Assembly: GCF_049243985.1 (NCBI RefSeq)
Contig: NC_135379.1
Coordinates: forward strand, 31,629,001-31,693,000
DNA length: 64,000 bases
From: Paroedura picta
Lineage: Eukaryota; Chordata; Lepidosauria; Squamata; Gekkonidae
Reading direction: 5' to 3'
Below the pieces are notes generated by a model. That model worked only from the letters and a program-made list of their open reading frames with translations, did no database searches and was not told the origin of the DNA. Numbering within the stretch: position 1 is the first letter of the stretch; every line of letters starts with the position of its first letter. Shown here piece by piece: positions 53,117-64,000 of this stretch. The position numbers and the translations under genes are program-made.

Positions 53117-53401
53117 CAGGACTTTACCCACACACTCAGGAACATAGTGGCTTCTAGGGTTGTGTGCAGCGACAGCTGAATTGGCCATTCCAGGCTGATG
53201 CAGCCAGCTCCGTGCTGGAGGGGAGGGGAGGTGCGGCCGCTGGTGCAGGGCATAACTTGGCGCACGCATGCAGCTGCTACCGCGCACAACCCTAGGCTTC
53301 CACTCACTTGTTACTAGTTAACGGTTTTCTTGAAAAAACCCTTCAGTAAGAACTCACATACCAGCAGTCTGAGTTGGGGACAAATATCCCAGTGTCTAAC
53401 C

Positions 53402-53537
53402 CAGGGGTAGTTAAACTGCGGCCCTCCAGATGCCCATGGACTACAATTCCCATGAGCCCCTGCCAGCATTTGCTGGCAGGGGCTCATGGGAATTGTAGTC
53501 CACGGGCATCTGGAGGGCCGCAGTTTGACTACCCCTG
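53402..53537. mobile_element. Palindromic hAT MITE, complete
   Basis: This 136-bp element starts CAGGGGTAGTTAAACTGCGG and ends GCAGTTTGACTACCCCTG. Its arms are almost perfectly complementary. Perfect 8-bp direct repeats GTCTAACC flank it (53394-53401 and 53538-53545), which places it in the hAT superfamily. Confidence 0.95.
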
Positions 53538-54164
53538 GTCTAACCAATCAGGAAATACATACAAATGAAAAGGTTCTGCTTTATGCACATTTTGTATGAC
53601 CGTGTCCCTTTGACCTCCAGCAAATATTATGGCACGTTGACTGGCAGCTTTAACATCCAGAACGTAATCTTGATCAAATGTTAACTATATTCGAAGAAAG
53701 TTTCTCAACAAACACTATCGTTGCCCTCTGCCACTAGCGGTTTCCCAGACAGAACACAGGTTATCATTATTGCTTTAAATATTTGCAAGAGAGAAGTAAT
53801 TCCAAAGGCAATACAGATAGAAACATTTATGAGAAATACAACTGCAGCCACTTCTTTAAAGCTGCCTCGTACGTCCTGAATTCCATTAGACAAAGCTAAA
53901 TGAAAGTATGACACACATCAATAATACTTTGATTTAAAAATGTGAACTTAGTACAGGACATAATTTTGTTCGGTTTAAAAATCAACTAATAAATTTCAGT
54001 ATCGATGGGCTTTCTTGAATGACGAAGCCTGCATGTTTGCATACAAATTCGGAGTTCAAAATGCAATTCTACTATGTTTATGCAGTGTACTTATAAAAAC
54101 CCAATAATTCAGTGATTTTCAGCAGTGATAAATCAAAATGGGTTGCTTTGGCAAACAACTGCCC

Positions 54165-54602
54165 TCAGTCAAAACCACCATCAAAACAACTGTCTGCTGA
54201 ACAGTTCCAATCACCACCATCGATACCACAATGCTCTTGGAACGTCAGGACATCACAGTTATCGTAATGGCCATTCTGATCCCAACACAAGTCTCCTCCG
54301 ATGTGTTGGTCAGCATTTGATTGTCCTTCAGGTATCACATTCTCATAGCTGGGCACGTCCTTGTGCCCAAGAGGTTCAGTCCTTCCCTCTTCACAACCAT
54401 CCAGCTGTTGATCGGCGATTACTGGGAACTGCAAACTGCCTTCTGTGGCAGAGAACTGCAATTCAGAATTCCTTGTGTTTTCTGTGAGTTCCAAGTCCAG
54501 CTTTTCTTCTGCTGTCTGCTGCTCTTTGGCGTTTCGTTTTGTCTTCAGAGATTTCTTGGCTTGCTTGTGATACCTTTCTTCTTTGGAGAATCTCCAGTGA
54601 AA
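54165..54602 (-). CDS. RFTN1: RFTN1 terminal coding exon
   Basis: The exon follows a TTTGTAG acceptor. It encodes FHWRFSKEERYHKQAKKSLK, a Lys/Glu/Gln-rich stretch likely helical, then about 100 less conserved residues ending GGDWNCSADSCFDGGFD and TGA. The last 45 residues carry five Cys and many Asp/Gly. The frame stays open for 146 codons. The tail is the fast-evolving part of raftlin, so a lineage-specific end is plausible. Confidence 0.9.
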   Translation of the reverse strand, partial: FHWRFSKEERYHKQAKKSLKTKRNAKEQQTAEEKLDLELTENTRNSELQFSATEGSLQFPVIADQQLDGCEEGRTEPLGHKDVPSYENVIPEGQSNADQHIGGDLCWDQNGHYDNCDVLTFQEHCGIDGGDWNCSADSCFDGGFD

Positions 54603-57600
54603 CTACAAACAGATATAGTTGTAAAGAGTATGTTAGAGAAATATTAAGGTGTTTAAATTCATTGCTGAATATTAATTTAATCAAATATCATAAGATGAGA
54701 GCTATTTTGTTTCAAAGAGGGGAAATTTTAGAAAAAGGCGCTCGCTTGCATGTTAGCTCTGCTGTCACTGTATGCTAAGCTGCTCAGAAGAAACGTAATC
54801 TTCCTAAGACTGAACCTTTTGATCTGCTTACTTTTTAAAATGTATGAGCCGTGATTCACTAACTCTGATGCACCTACAGATCCCAATGTGCTGGTATTCT
54901 TCTGTAATGTTATGTGAGCCCCAGAAAGTTTAGTACGCTAAAAATTATGTACAGACATGGACTATTTCCTTTGTTGGTGAAAATGTAGAGTTCTTACACA
55001 TGCAGGTCTTTGGACCATGCCCCAAACCAGGCATGAAGCTTTCCCTTTGTGAATGCTGCCCTTCTATATATTTCAGTTTCAAACAGTGAGGCAATAATCC
55101 AACGTATCATGATATCAGTTTCAAACTATGGTGTGTGGAATAGTATGAGGAAAGGGGGAGTGGAAGAAGATATTCTATGATACACCTTTTCAATAAGTCT
55201 GCCTACTAATGGATACACAGCCTACTTCACTGAGTTAATATTACACCCCAGAAATATACTGTGATGGGAGGAGTTCTTGCCTGGTATGCAGACAAGTATA
55301 TGAAAATAAAAGGAAGTGTACAATTTCAAAACTAGCAGGTGGACACCCCTTGCAGATTGTAAAATGAAGTCCCCCCCAAAAAAAATTCCTGACCATTCTG
55401 TATTTTGGAGGCATTCCAAACCTCGAGGCTCACGTTTGTTTCTAAGAATTTAATCATATTTGCAAGTTTTTCCTAAGCATGTAAAAGCTTTTGAAACTAA
55501 TCTGGGCTTTTATCTCTGATAATAGAAGAATGTTTACAAAGGAGACGAATTTCAGATAGGACATGTTCAATATCAGTTCTTCCGTGCTGTGTGCATTTTC
55601 AGAAAAATAGGTTTCATGCTGCAGTTAAACCATGCACATTTAAGAAACAGAAACAAAAATGTTTCATGAAAATTACATGACCTGATTTGGTATAGCTACA
55701 TATGAACATATGCATTTTTAAAAATGTACAGGCAGATAAATGCAACGAATAGCAAAGCCTCTTCTGAACCATTCAGATCAAGTAGAGTAGGCAAAGGGTG
55801 AGTGACAGCAATTAAACTACTCCACAGTTACACATGGAATCTAAAGGGGACTGCCAAGTCATGCGTTAAGGTGGCGTATTGTAGGGAGGGGGCATCTAAT
55901 ATAGCCCAAGAGATCTTTCTCTTTCTGCTGAAACTCCTCTGTGTATTTTACTATTTTGCTTTCGATTAAGAACTCAAGTCATAGTTCAAAAGTGTTCAGC
56001 AGATCTTCTGATCACAGCAATGTTAAACAAACTGCTCCTACTGATGTGGAATATGAAAGCTTTGCCAAGACAAACACATAGAGCAATTCAAGGCCATATA
56101 CCTTAGACTGTTTCTTCTTGATTTTCTGGGGCAGGAAGGGTCTCTGAAGAAAGACAATCTGCTTAGTGGCTAACTTCCCATCCCTACAAGAAACCAAAAT
56201 CCTGAGAATAAGGTTCCATTCGCCAGCACTAAACTTTCAGATGCATGGTACATTTTGCAGCAGAACACTTAAATTGATTTGAGAAGATCCTTCACCAGCC
56301 TGAGAGGGAGTGGAAACTGTCTGGTCTCTTTTGTACTCAAGCCTACTCTGAAACAACTGAGGCAGCAGTACCCATCAGCACTGTCCATCTGTCAAAATAT
56401 TTCTGGAACATAAATATAAGCTCTTAATAAGGTTACCAGAAAAGCCAACGAGAGTGGTGCTTTCCCACAGTTGTGGATATTAGCCCAGAAAATTTACAGG
56501 TCAGCTGCAATGCTGGCTAGTGTTCCATTGGGTGTGTATAAAATTCAGACTGAAGCCAAGTCAGCAATCAAATATAGGACCAAAGATTCAACTGGTCATT
56601 CCTAGGAGCCCTTGTGCAGCCTCACGTTAAATACTGTGTGTTGTTTTCGTTACCATGTCTCAAAAAGGGCATTGGGAAGTTTGAAAAAAGAATTCTTCAG
56701 ACTTACATAGATGCCTTTCAAAGTGGATTGGACAAATTCATGGAGCAGAGGTCCATCAGAGACTACCAGCTGTGATAACTAAGGGGAATCTCCAGGTTCA
56801 GAGGCAGAAAACCTCTGAATAACAAGGCTAGGTGACATTACGTGAAGGTTTTGGTCTCTATGGCCCGTTGTAAACAACTACTGTGTGAAACAGGATGCTG
56901 GACTGGGTGGGCCATTGGTCTGATCCAACAGGACTCTTCTTAGATGCTTGTGGGAAGGCTTCCTGGCAGCAGGGGCTACATACCCAAAGTGGTTGAAGCA
57001 ACAAGGAGGCTGAGAAACAAAGACGTCAATGTACAAAAAAGGTCATTACATAATGCTATTGCTGTTCATTTGAACTGGTTTTGAGAGGTGATTGGGAATA
57101 TATTTTTTCCAACTCAAGGTTATTTGTAGCAGTTGTGTCATGAAAGAGACCCATGTGGGGCACAGTGTTCTATATGATTCAACATGTATTTTGATTATAG
57201 GTAAACACACCCTCAACAGGCCAAGTTCTTAATGCTTGCCAAATTTGCATGACCAATTACATTAACCAGTAGTTAGAATGCCCGCATAGATCAGTACTAA
57301 GCAGAAAGCTATCTCCAGAGGAAAATTTAGAACACAGATGTATCTGATGAAGTGAGCTCAGACTCACAAAAAGCTTGTGCTGAAATATATTCTGTTCATC
57401 TACAGAGTGCTGTAGTGTGCTACTACAAACTAAAATTGCTACCTATCTGGAATTTCCATATTAATCTGCAATGAATACGAATACATTGTAAGTTCTTCTG
57501 GCACCTGAAAAATAACATATTTTTCATGAACTAGGACCCACTTTGTAAGAGATATTTGAATGCCATGACCCTTCTTGCCCCATTTCTTACACATTTCTCT

Positions 57601-58224
57601 CTACACCCAGTCCTGCAAAGGTAGGATCCCACTTAAAGCAAATTACTAGTTTAAAAGATGGTAGGATGGGTTATTTTTAAATAAATGGTCACTCCAGCAG
57701 GGCGTTGGGGGACAGCATTCTGTGAGAAGAACATATCTGCTCTCTAGCTGAAAGGCATCTGAGAATGGAACCAGGGCATTTCTGCTTTGTTGACCATCTT
57801 CAAAAGAACAGGAAAGCTAAAGGATCAGTAATATAAAGTAGGGGTAGTCAACCTGTGGTCCTCCAGATGTCCATGGACTACAATTCCCACGAGCCCCTGC
57901 AAGCATTTGCTCTGATATAAAGGATCTGGGGGCAGGATTTGTAACTTCAGCATGGATATGCTACATTGCCTGCCACAGGTCTCCCTCTGCTTTACTGACA
58001 AGACCAAAAAATGATAAAAACGGTTCAACATTACTGCTACAGGCTAGACCAGCGGGATAAGCAAGGAAGACTCTCTGACTGACTTCTGTACTTGGGGAGA
58101 AGGCCATCTCTTCACAGTACCTGTTTATCTTTACAACCGGTGTGGGAAGCACACAAGTCAGTTGCCAGCCATACACGGCAAGAGAGTTCAACAGGGGAAT
58201 GTAATCTGCCTGCACATGAGCCCC
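54165..58224 (-). CDS. RFTN1: RFTN1, raftlin (last three coding exons, partial)
   Basis: Three minus-strand exons, 58224-58121, 56183-56102 and 54602-54165, join in frame and encode the C-terminal 207 residues. Raftlin is an acylated scaffold on the inner face of plasma-membrane rafts that supports B- and T-cell receptor signalling and uptake of nucleic acids for TLR3. The match to human raftlin, from memory, is strong in the first two exons (YIPLLNSLAVYGWQLTCVLP, TKQIVFLQRPFLPQKIKKK). It weakens in the last exon after FHWRFSKEE, which runs into a Lys/Glu-rich helix and an acidic, Cys-containing tail. Exons for the first two thirds lie right of the window. Confidence 0.93.
54603..56101 (-). 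other. RFTN1 last intron
   Basis: Unique AT-rich intron sequence with no repeat or exon that I recognise. Confidence 0.6.
56102..56183 (-). CDS. RFTN1: RFTN1 exon (second from last)
   Basis: The acceptor is TTGTAG and the donor AAG|GTATAT. The exon encodes DGKLATKQIVFLQRPFLPQK, then IKKKQSK. The basic IKKK(Q/E)SK end is conserved. Confidence 0.94.
56560..56950 (+). repeat. L3/CR1-like LINE 3' end
   Basis: DKFMEQRSISDYQL-type remnant (ACAAATTCATGGAGCAGAGG), then AAACAGGATGCTGGACTGGG and TCTGATCCAACAGGACTCTT, the familiar 3' end of this LINE group. Confidence 0.7.
57839..57914 (+). mobile_element. Palindromic hAT MITE, internally deleted
   Basis: The left arm is intact, but sequence jumps from ATTTGCT to a bare CTG. 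The 8-bp direct repeats ATATAAAG (57831-57838 and 57915-57922) remain flush with both ends. Confidence 0.88.
58121..58224 (-). CDS. RFTN1: RFTN1 exon (third from last)
   Basis: The acceptor is TTCCCCAG and the donor AACAG|GTACTG. The exon encodes GAHVQADYIPLLNSLAVYGW, then QLTCVLPTPVVKIN and two bases of Arg. The block is almost identical to the mammalian DYVPLLNSLAAYGWQLTCVL region. Confidence 0.94.
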
Positions 58225-58988
58225 CTGGGGAAGAGAAATTAAACCATTAGAGTTAACATGAAAAGTGAAACCATTCTGTAAAACGTTGTTTATTAATGGG
58301 TTAGATCATTTCTGCAATTTCAGCAAAACAGGAAAAAGAAATTAATATTGCAAAACAAAAGGGATGAAGGGTCATTTTTCAGTTCTTGCTGAAGGGTTAA
58401 ATAATTTTGTCTAAACAGTAGAAACACATTTCTTTCCATGCTCTAAAACCTTCCATGTGGCAGCTGATGAATCAGATCAACAGGGCTAATTCATTTTGTT
58501 TTGCGGGAGATCCCCTGGATGAATGGCCTCCCGGAATATTAGCTGAAAGAGAACAATTACCTCCTTCCAGACAAAAGGGTATTCAAGCAGTACAAAATCC
58601 AGCTATGCTCACGTAGGACCAATTCTGCTCCTGACTATACAAGGAGTAGCCGTTGAGTAATTCAGTTAAAGTGAGGCTTGCCACTCAGTTTACACCAGTT
58701 CAGCCCAGAGAAAAATTGCTCTTCTGATTTCAAAGTAGCTCATGGTGAGTTAAACAACATTATGTTGGTAATGAGCCCATGTTATTTGCATCTAGCAGCA
58801 ATGAATACCAGTCATTTTATTCTTTGTTTGTCATTCTTCAGTCTATATGTAGGTAAGACCAAAATGGTACCTTTTAAGAATCTGGCTCCGTAAAATTCTC
58901 TATTGCCAATTCTCTGTTGCTCAACATGACCAAATGATGCTCACAGAAGAGTAAATGGTAGTCATGGCAGACTGCCAGAGAGCTCTAA

Positions 58989-59264
58989 TATTAAATCCGT
59001 GGATTCAGCAAAGACACAGACACTTCAGCTCCAAACAACCAACACTTTACTAGAACTAGAAAACACTGAACACAGACAGACAGTACTCTGGAACTTATAT
59101 ACATACGCAAGCCTCCCACCATGACATGTGACTAGCCATTAACTGAGGCCTGTGATTGGTCCATAAGTCTATTCTGTGATTGGCTTAAGAGCCAGCAAAT
59201 CCTAAACAAGGGCTCAGGATCCCAATCTTAGGTCCAAGCTCAAAGTCTCTTGAAATACACAACA
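58989..59264 (-). mobile_element. Solo LTR, same family as 6188 and 8684
   Basis: The minus strand starts TGTTGTGTATTTCAAGAG, has a TATATAAG box, a poly(A) region and the AATCCACGGATTTAA-type end. About 276 bp with no internal part. It looks like a moderately old fossil. Confidence 0.65.
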
Positions 59265-59414
59265 CCCCTCCCCCTCTTAAGTTTGAACATACCAATTGGC
59301 ATGGAGCGAAGGTTGCTGCTGGATTTATAGCAACCTAGCAGTTACACTGTCCTGTGCATCAGTGACCTCTGTCATTAGTGGCTCTGGCGATAGAATGCTC
59401 TCCCTGATGAGGTG

Positions 59415-59612
59415 GTCCTTATATGACACTTTTCTATACCCGAAGGCGTCTCAAATCGCCTTCCCTTTCCTCTCCCCACAACAGACACTCTGTGAGGTGG
59501 GTGAGGCTGAGAGCGCCCTGATATCACTGCTTGGTCAGAACAGCTTTATCAGTGCTGTGAGCAGCCCAGGGTCATCCAGTTGGCTGCATGTGGAGGAGCG
59601 GGGAATCAATAC
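59415..59612 (-). repeat. tRNA-headed SINE (common family), truncated
   Basis: Minus strand core and tail (GGTGACCC-type word to AAAGTGTCATATAAGGAC). The tRNA head is mostly gone. Confidence 0.7.
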
Positions 59613-59855
59613 CACTCTGATACCACTGGAATTAGCAGGAACTATTGAAGAAGCCTTATTGCCCAGAGGCCAGACAATCCTGAAACTACTCCAAACAATT
59701 TCCCCCCCACGGATATTTAATACAGAAGCAGAAAACACTCATCTGAAACAAGACAAGAACTGGCACAATCACCATTTAAAGACAGTTATGTGAAGATGAG
59801 GGACTTGCCAAGAAATGACCAGTATTAACACAGCTATGACCCATTTCCTCTAAAG

Positions 59856-59992
59856 CAGGGGTAGTCAACCTGTGGTCCTCCAGATGTCCATGGACTACAA
59901 TTGGTAGCTGAAAATGGACTGCAAATGCTGGCAGGGGCTCATGGGAATTGTAGTCCATGGAGATCTGGAGGACCACAGGTTGACTACCCCTG
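59856..59992. mobile_element. Palindromic hAT MITE, complete
   Basis: A 137-bp element from CAGGGGTAGTCAACCTGTGG to CCACAGGTTGACTACCCCTG, with perfect direct repeats CTCTAAAG at 59848-59855 and 59993-60000. Confidence 0.94.
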
Positions 59993-60456
59993 CTCTAAAG
60001 CACAGATTATCTCTTGACAGCCATTATAGGGGAGCCTGCAGGACCCTATATCAACTTACTCTCGGATAGATTTCTTTCCTCTTCCTGGTTCTTCTACCAG
60101 CCCAGAGAAGGAGCATCCTTATTACCAAGGAGCGCCACCCACTTCTATCACAGCATGCAACCAGATGTCAAAGCCAGAGAAATTTGTTCTGGCAACTGTT
60201 GGAAGCATAAGAACCCTTGACTTCTGCAAAACCAAATCACTTTTCTGCTGCAGTGTCACAGCTGGTTTTCCATTCAGGTTCTCATTGCACTGCTTTTGGT
60301 TACACAACAAAAATGCTGGGGAGGGGCTGTGGCTCTGTGGTAGAGTATGTGCTGCAGTCAGGTGGTAGGTTGATAGGGTAGTTTTATGTATTTAGTGTAG
60401 GGCAGCCAGATACACTCGTTTTAGTATAGATGTAGTACAGAACAGCCAGATAGAAG

Positions 60457-60726
60457 AAGCAGAAGAGTTGGTTCTTATACACCGCTTTTCTCTACCCAAA
60501 GGAGGCTCAAAGCGGCTTACAGTCGCCTTCCCTTTCCTCTCCCCACAACAGACAACCTGTGAAGTAGGTGAGAGAGCCCTGATATTACTGCCTGGTCAGA
60601 ATAGCTATATCAGTGCCATGGCAAGCCCATCATCACCCAGCTGGTTGCATGTGGAGGAGCGGGGAATCAAACCCAGGTCGCCAGATTAGAAGTTCACACT
60701 CCTAACTACTACACCGAGCTGGCTCT
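60457..60726 (-). repeat. tRNA-headed SINE (common family), nearly complete
   Basis: The minus strand begins AGAGCCAGCTCGGTGTAGTA, has GGGTTTGATTCCCCGC as B box region, the AAGCCGCTTTGAGCCTCC core and ends AACCAACTCTTCTGCTTC. Confidence 0.88.
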
Positions 60727-63712
60727 AATGAGGAAGTAAGTGTTGGCCACATCCATTAATAGTTTATTAACTATTTATATATATTTTTATATAAAATGTA
60801 TACTACACTTTTCTGCTCTAAGCATGGCCACCAATACGGTTAACAGACTAAAAACAAACATAATAAAGCATCTTAAAACCCAAGAAAATCCAGCAGTAAA
60901 TGACTGCTATATGGCAATGACAGCGCAACATCCAACCATGTGTGGAAGCATCACGGATGCTGGCTTGGTGGCCACAAAGTCATTTTTTATGGACAGATGA
61001 CATTCTGAACTCTATCACAACTGAAAACTATTTGAATGTATTTTACGGAGTTTGTTAAAATGGTGATTTCTCACAAGGCAAATCTATAGTGGGAGCCTGA
61101 TTTTTTCAAAGCTCAGTATAAATGAAGAGCAAATGCAAAGACAAAAGCTTGAATTTTGACGAAAGCACAGTGGCAGGGAGGAAGAAAAGACAGTGTGGCT
61201 GATCTACAAATCAAAGGGAGAGACATTTTCTTCTGTGAGAGAGAGCAAAATTTTAATGAACTCGTTCCCCGTTTTCCTGCAGTTGATAAGTAATCTCTGA
61301 TCACACCTTGAGTGTCAAAAACCAGACCCTGTTGAGAAGGCTGTTTTCTGTCTTGCAGCAGATAAAAAGAACTCAATTTTACTTATGATTTTGCTGTTTG
61401 TTTTCCCCCCACTCTCTCATTCTCCGATAGCCTAGCTCATTAGAAAAACTAGAAAGCTTTGCAATTTGAAAAATAAGTGGGAAGAAATATCTAGGCCAAG
61501 CTAGCATAAAGAAAACAACCTGTATTAGCAATTTTCTCTCTTTTTGCTCTGATTGTAGACTTAAAAAAAAAAAAAAGACTAAAGAAAGCAAGGTCCACAG
61601 TTGCTCTAAGATGGAGACAAGCTCATTTAAAGCATTTTTAACCATCTATGGATGAATTACATAGCAGCTGCAGAATTTATATAATTTTAAAGTCTCAAAG
61701 GATGCCGCATCATCTAGTCCAGCCCTTTAGATGTTGAAAAAGATAACCTGTATTTGAAATAAAAACTGCCACTTGAAAACCTTTATGGAAGGAAAATATA
61801 CAGGAAGCTGAACACGTGGACATTGAGGATTGTGATTATCAGTCTTACTAAAGAAAGAAGCCCAATGAAGTTAGGAGTTCTGACCTGACTTGCCACCATC
61901 TTCCAGACACAGATTCTAACAGGCTGTAGTTTATAGCACAGGAAGGACTGTGTTGTGTGTTCTCTTTAATAAAGCAGAATGGAAGGCTTTAGAAACAAGA
62001 TTTATATACCCGAGGAAAGCTGCCTATATGGAAAAAATATAAATATACTTCATATATACCCCCAGGCCTTATTTGATACCTGATTAATCCCCATAGAAGA
62101 GTGGCCTTTTAAAATTTAAACATCTTTCTAGAAAAAGGATCCCCCCCCCCCCCAGGCTTATCATTATGCATACTTGTACTGGAAGAAAACCGCAAATTCT
62201 TTTGATGCTGTTCATAATAAACCCAATGCTTCAAATACTGCAGCATTACTATAGGAAGGTTGAAAATGGCTATCCTTCACAACACAGTAAAATGTAATTT
62301 TGCAGTGTCTCCTCCCTCTTAATAGTGGTAAAGCTGCTGCTGGACACAAATATAAACTTGCAAGTTTCAGTTAGAGGAAAAACTTGTGCTTACACTGAAG
62401 CTTGAAAGAGAATATCTAAATCACATTAAGATACAAGGAATTTTCCAAAAAGCTACAAGGAGCTAGAATAAGAGGATGTTTTCACATATACGATTAGGAA
62501 CTCGAGAGCTGCTCCCATTTGGTACAATCCCACAACTATGTAGACAGGCCAATTGCAAGGGTCTGTCCAACCTGAATGTGGCCCTTCTCACTGTGGGTTG
62601 TAACAGTTTTCCCCATGCAATACTGGGACCCACCCAGGTGGCTGCATCATTCAGTTGTGTGGACCCAAGAAGAATACCTTTAAAAAAAAAAAAACTAGTC
62701 CAATCCTGGGGCTGAATTGGCTTTTCTTGCAGTAGAGTTTAAACTTTACTGCAGGAGAAGCAGATCTCAGATCTGCATACACTGGGGAGGCCTCTGAAGA
62801 GTTCAGCTATTTATAAATGACCACTCCCTACATATTGATTGTTGAACCTCCTGGGGTCTTCTAAAGTACTTCCGGCTCCAGTGATATGAATGAAATCTCG
62901 GACAGGCCTATGCGTCTTTATTTGGTTTTGGTACAGTGGCCACATAGTAATCTGGAACATGGCACACAGATCCTGCCTGTGATGGCTTCTCCTGCAGCAC
63001 AGTTTCAGCTGTGTTAGAGGAGAAGCTGGCCTCAGGATCGGTTGTGCCGCAGCTACTAGATTATTCCATGTAGCACAGCAGCTTCTGGGGCTGACTTCTC
63101 CTGCAGCCTGGTTTAAACCAGGCTGGCAGGCTGTACTAAAAGCTAGTCCCAAGCTGTGCCAGAAGAAACAGTCTGCTCCCCTCAGCACAACTGATCCTCA
63201 TGCCATCTTCCACAGTCTCTTTAAACTTTAAAGAGACTATACTACAAGCCTGAGGAATAGATTTTGCTTATTAGTACTGAAAATTTCACACAAGAAAAGA
63301 CACTAAACCTATGAAACATTACCACCAACAACACCACAATAACCCCCCAATAAGAAATAAAAACACCCCCCCAATAAACAAAAACATACAATGACAAAAA
63401 CATTTTTTTTTTGATCCACCACTGGTAATTCCCAAAATTATCTGTGATTTTCTTTGGATTCCCCCCCCCCCCAGTTTTCCTGAGAAAACTGAGATATATT
63501 TGGGGAGCTGATAAGAATACTGATAAGACTTTTGGGGGGTATATTTTTGGCTCAGGTAGATCCAAATGCACATCTCTACTCCATGCATATCGGTCTGTAT
63601 GCAAATATTTGCTGTGATTTTGCAGATGGTAAGCAGGGCGAATAAGACACACTGAAACAAGGGAATCCTGGCTTCCCGTCCTGTGATGAGTGACTGTGTG
63701 TAGCCTCTTAAA

Positions 63713-64000
63713 CCATAGAATCATAGAATCATAGAGTTGGAACGGTCCATAAAGACCATCTAGTCCACCCCCTGCTCAACGGAGGATCAGCCCAAAGCAT
63801 CCAAGAAAATTGTGTATCCAACCTTTGCTTGAAGACTGCCAGGGAGTTCACCATCTCCTTAGGCAGCCTATTCCACTGCTGAACTACTCTGACTGTGAAC
63901 ATTTTTTTCCTGATATCTAACCTATATCGTCGTACCTGTAGTTTAAACCCATTACTGCACGTCCTTTCCTCTGCAGCCAATGGGAACAGCATCCTGCCCT
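63713..64000 (-). repeat. CR1 LINE 3' end (runs off the window)
   Basis: The minus strand shows LDIRKKMFTVRVVQQWNRLP and the CR1 3' UTR ending in ATTCTATGATTCTATGG. It continues past base 64000. Confidence 0.9.

Larger units (their letters stand above)
56184..58120 (-). other. RFTN1 intron
   Basis: This holds an L3/CR1-like 3' end (56560-56950) and an internally deleted hAT MITE (57839-57914). The rest is unique. Confidence 0.65.
58225..64000 (-). other. RFTN1 intron (right edge)
   Basis: No further raftlin exon was found before the window ends, although one encoding EQWTVLE should be next. The stretch contains an LTR, two tRNA-headed SINEs, a hAT MITE and a CR1 end. Confidence 0.6.

Noticed and set aside
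59296-59793. 165-codon open frame on the plus strand
   Set aside because: It runs antisense through a SINE. The same SFLSPQQT-x-CEVGEAE peptide recurs in other SINE copies at 40970 and 60468.
63242-63724. 160-codon open frame on the minus strand
   Set aside because: It crosses C-rich and A-rich low-complexity sequence and lacks any domain signature.
1-64000. CRISPR array, operon, phage or other prokaryotic system
   Set aside because: The sequence has spliced vertebrate genes and vertebrate repeats throughout. No regularly spaced short repeats were seen.

Overview
The window is a gene-bearing stretch of a vertebrate genome, almost certainly a squamate reptile and probably a gecko-like lizard. 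The reptile call rests on the repeats: two complete tRNA-headed SINEs with a Bov-B-type tail (Sauria SINE structure), many copies of a second tRNA-headed SINE, CR1 3' ends, L1 and L2-like LINE remnants, 5S-rRNA-derived sequence and short palindromic hAT MITEs. The gecko suggestion is from memory of these repeat families and is only an inference.

Four protein-coding genes can be read exon by exon with consistent splice phases. In order they are GALNT15 (+, last seven coding exons, 5604-16814), DPH3 (-, complete, 20647-23515), OXNAD1 (+, complete coding region, 25395-44299) and RFTN1 (-, last three coding exons, 54165-58224). Order and orientation match human 3p25, so this is conserved synteny. 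GALNT15 and DPH3 converge. DPH3 and OXNAD1 diverge from one CpG-rich promoter at about 23.2-24.06 kb. OXNAD1 and RFTN1 converge across an 8 kb gap. The 5' exons of GALNT15 lie left of the window and those of RFTN1 lie right of it.

The genes do not form a pathway. GALNT15 is a Golgi mucin-type O-glycosyltransferase, DPH3 supplies electrons and iron for diphthamide synthesis and tRNA modification, OXNAD1 is a probable mitochondrial ferredoxin-NADP-reductase-like flavoprotein, and RFTN1 (raftlin) is a lipid-raft scaffold.

The remaining sequence is intron and intergenic DNA with old and young repeats. Few intergenic stretches show anything gene-like. The most unusual signals are a 201-bp palindrome at 44871-45071, in which a hAT MITE is flanked by 39-bp perfect inverted copies of host sequence instead of a target-site duplication; a GC-AG intron in GALNT15; a GC-rich chain of hairpins at 39.6-39.9 kb; and a near-perfect MITE hairpin inside the probable RFTN1 3' UTR. 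I found no CRISPR array, operon or other microbial system, and nothing I would call a new biological system.
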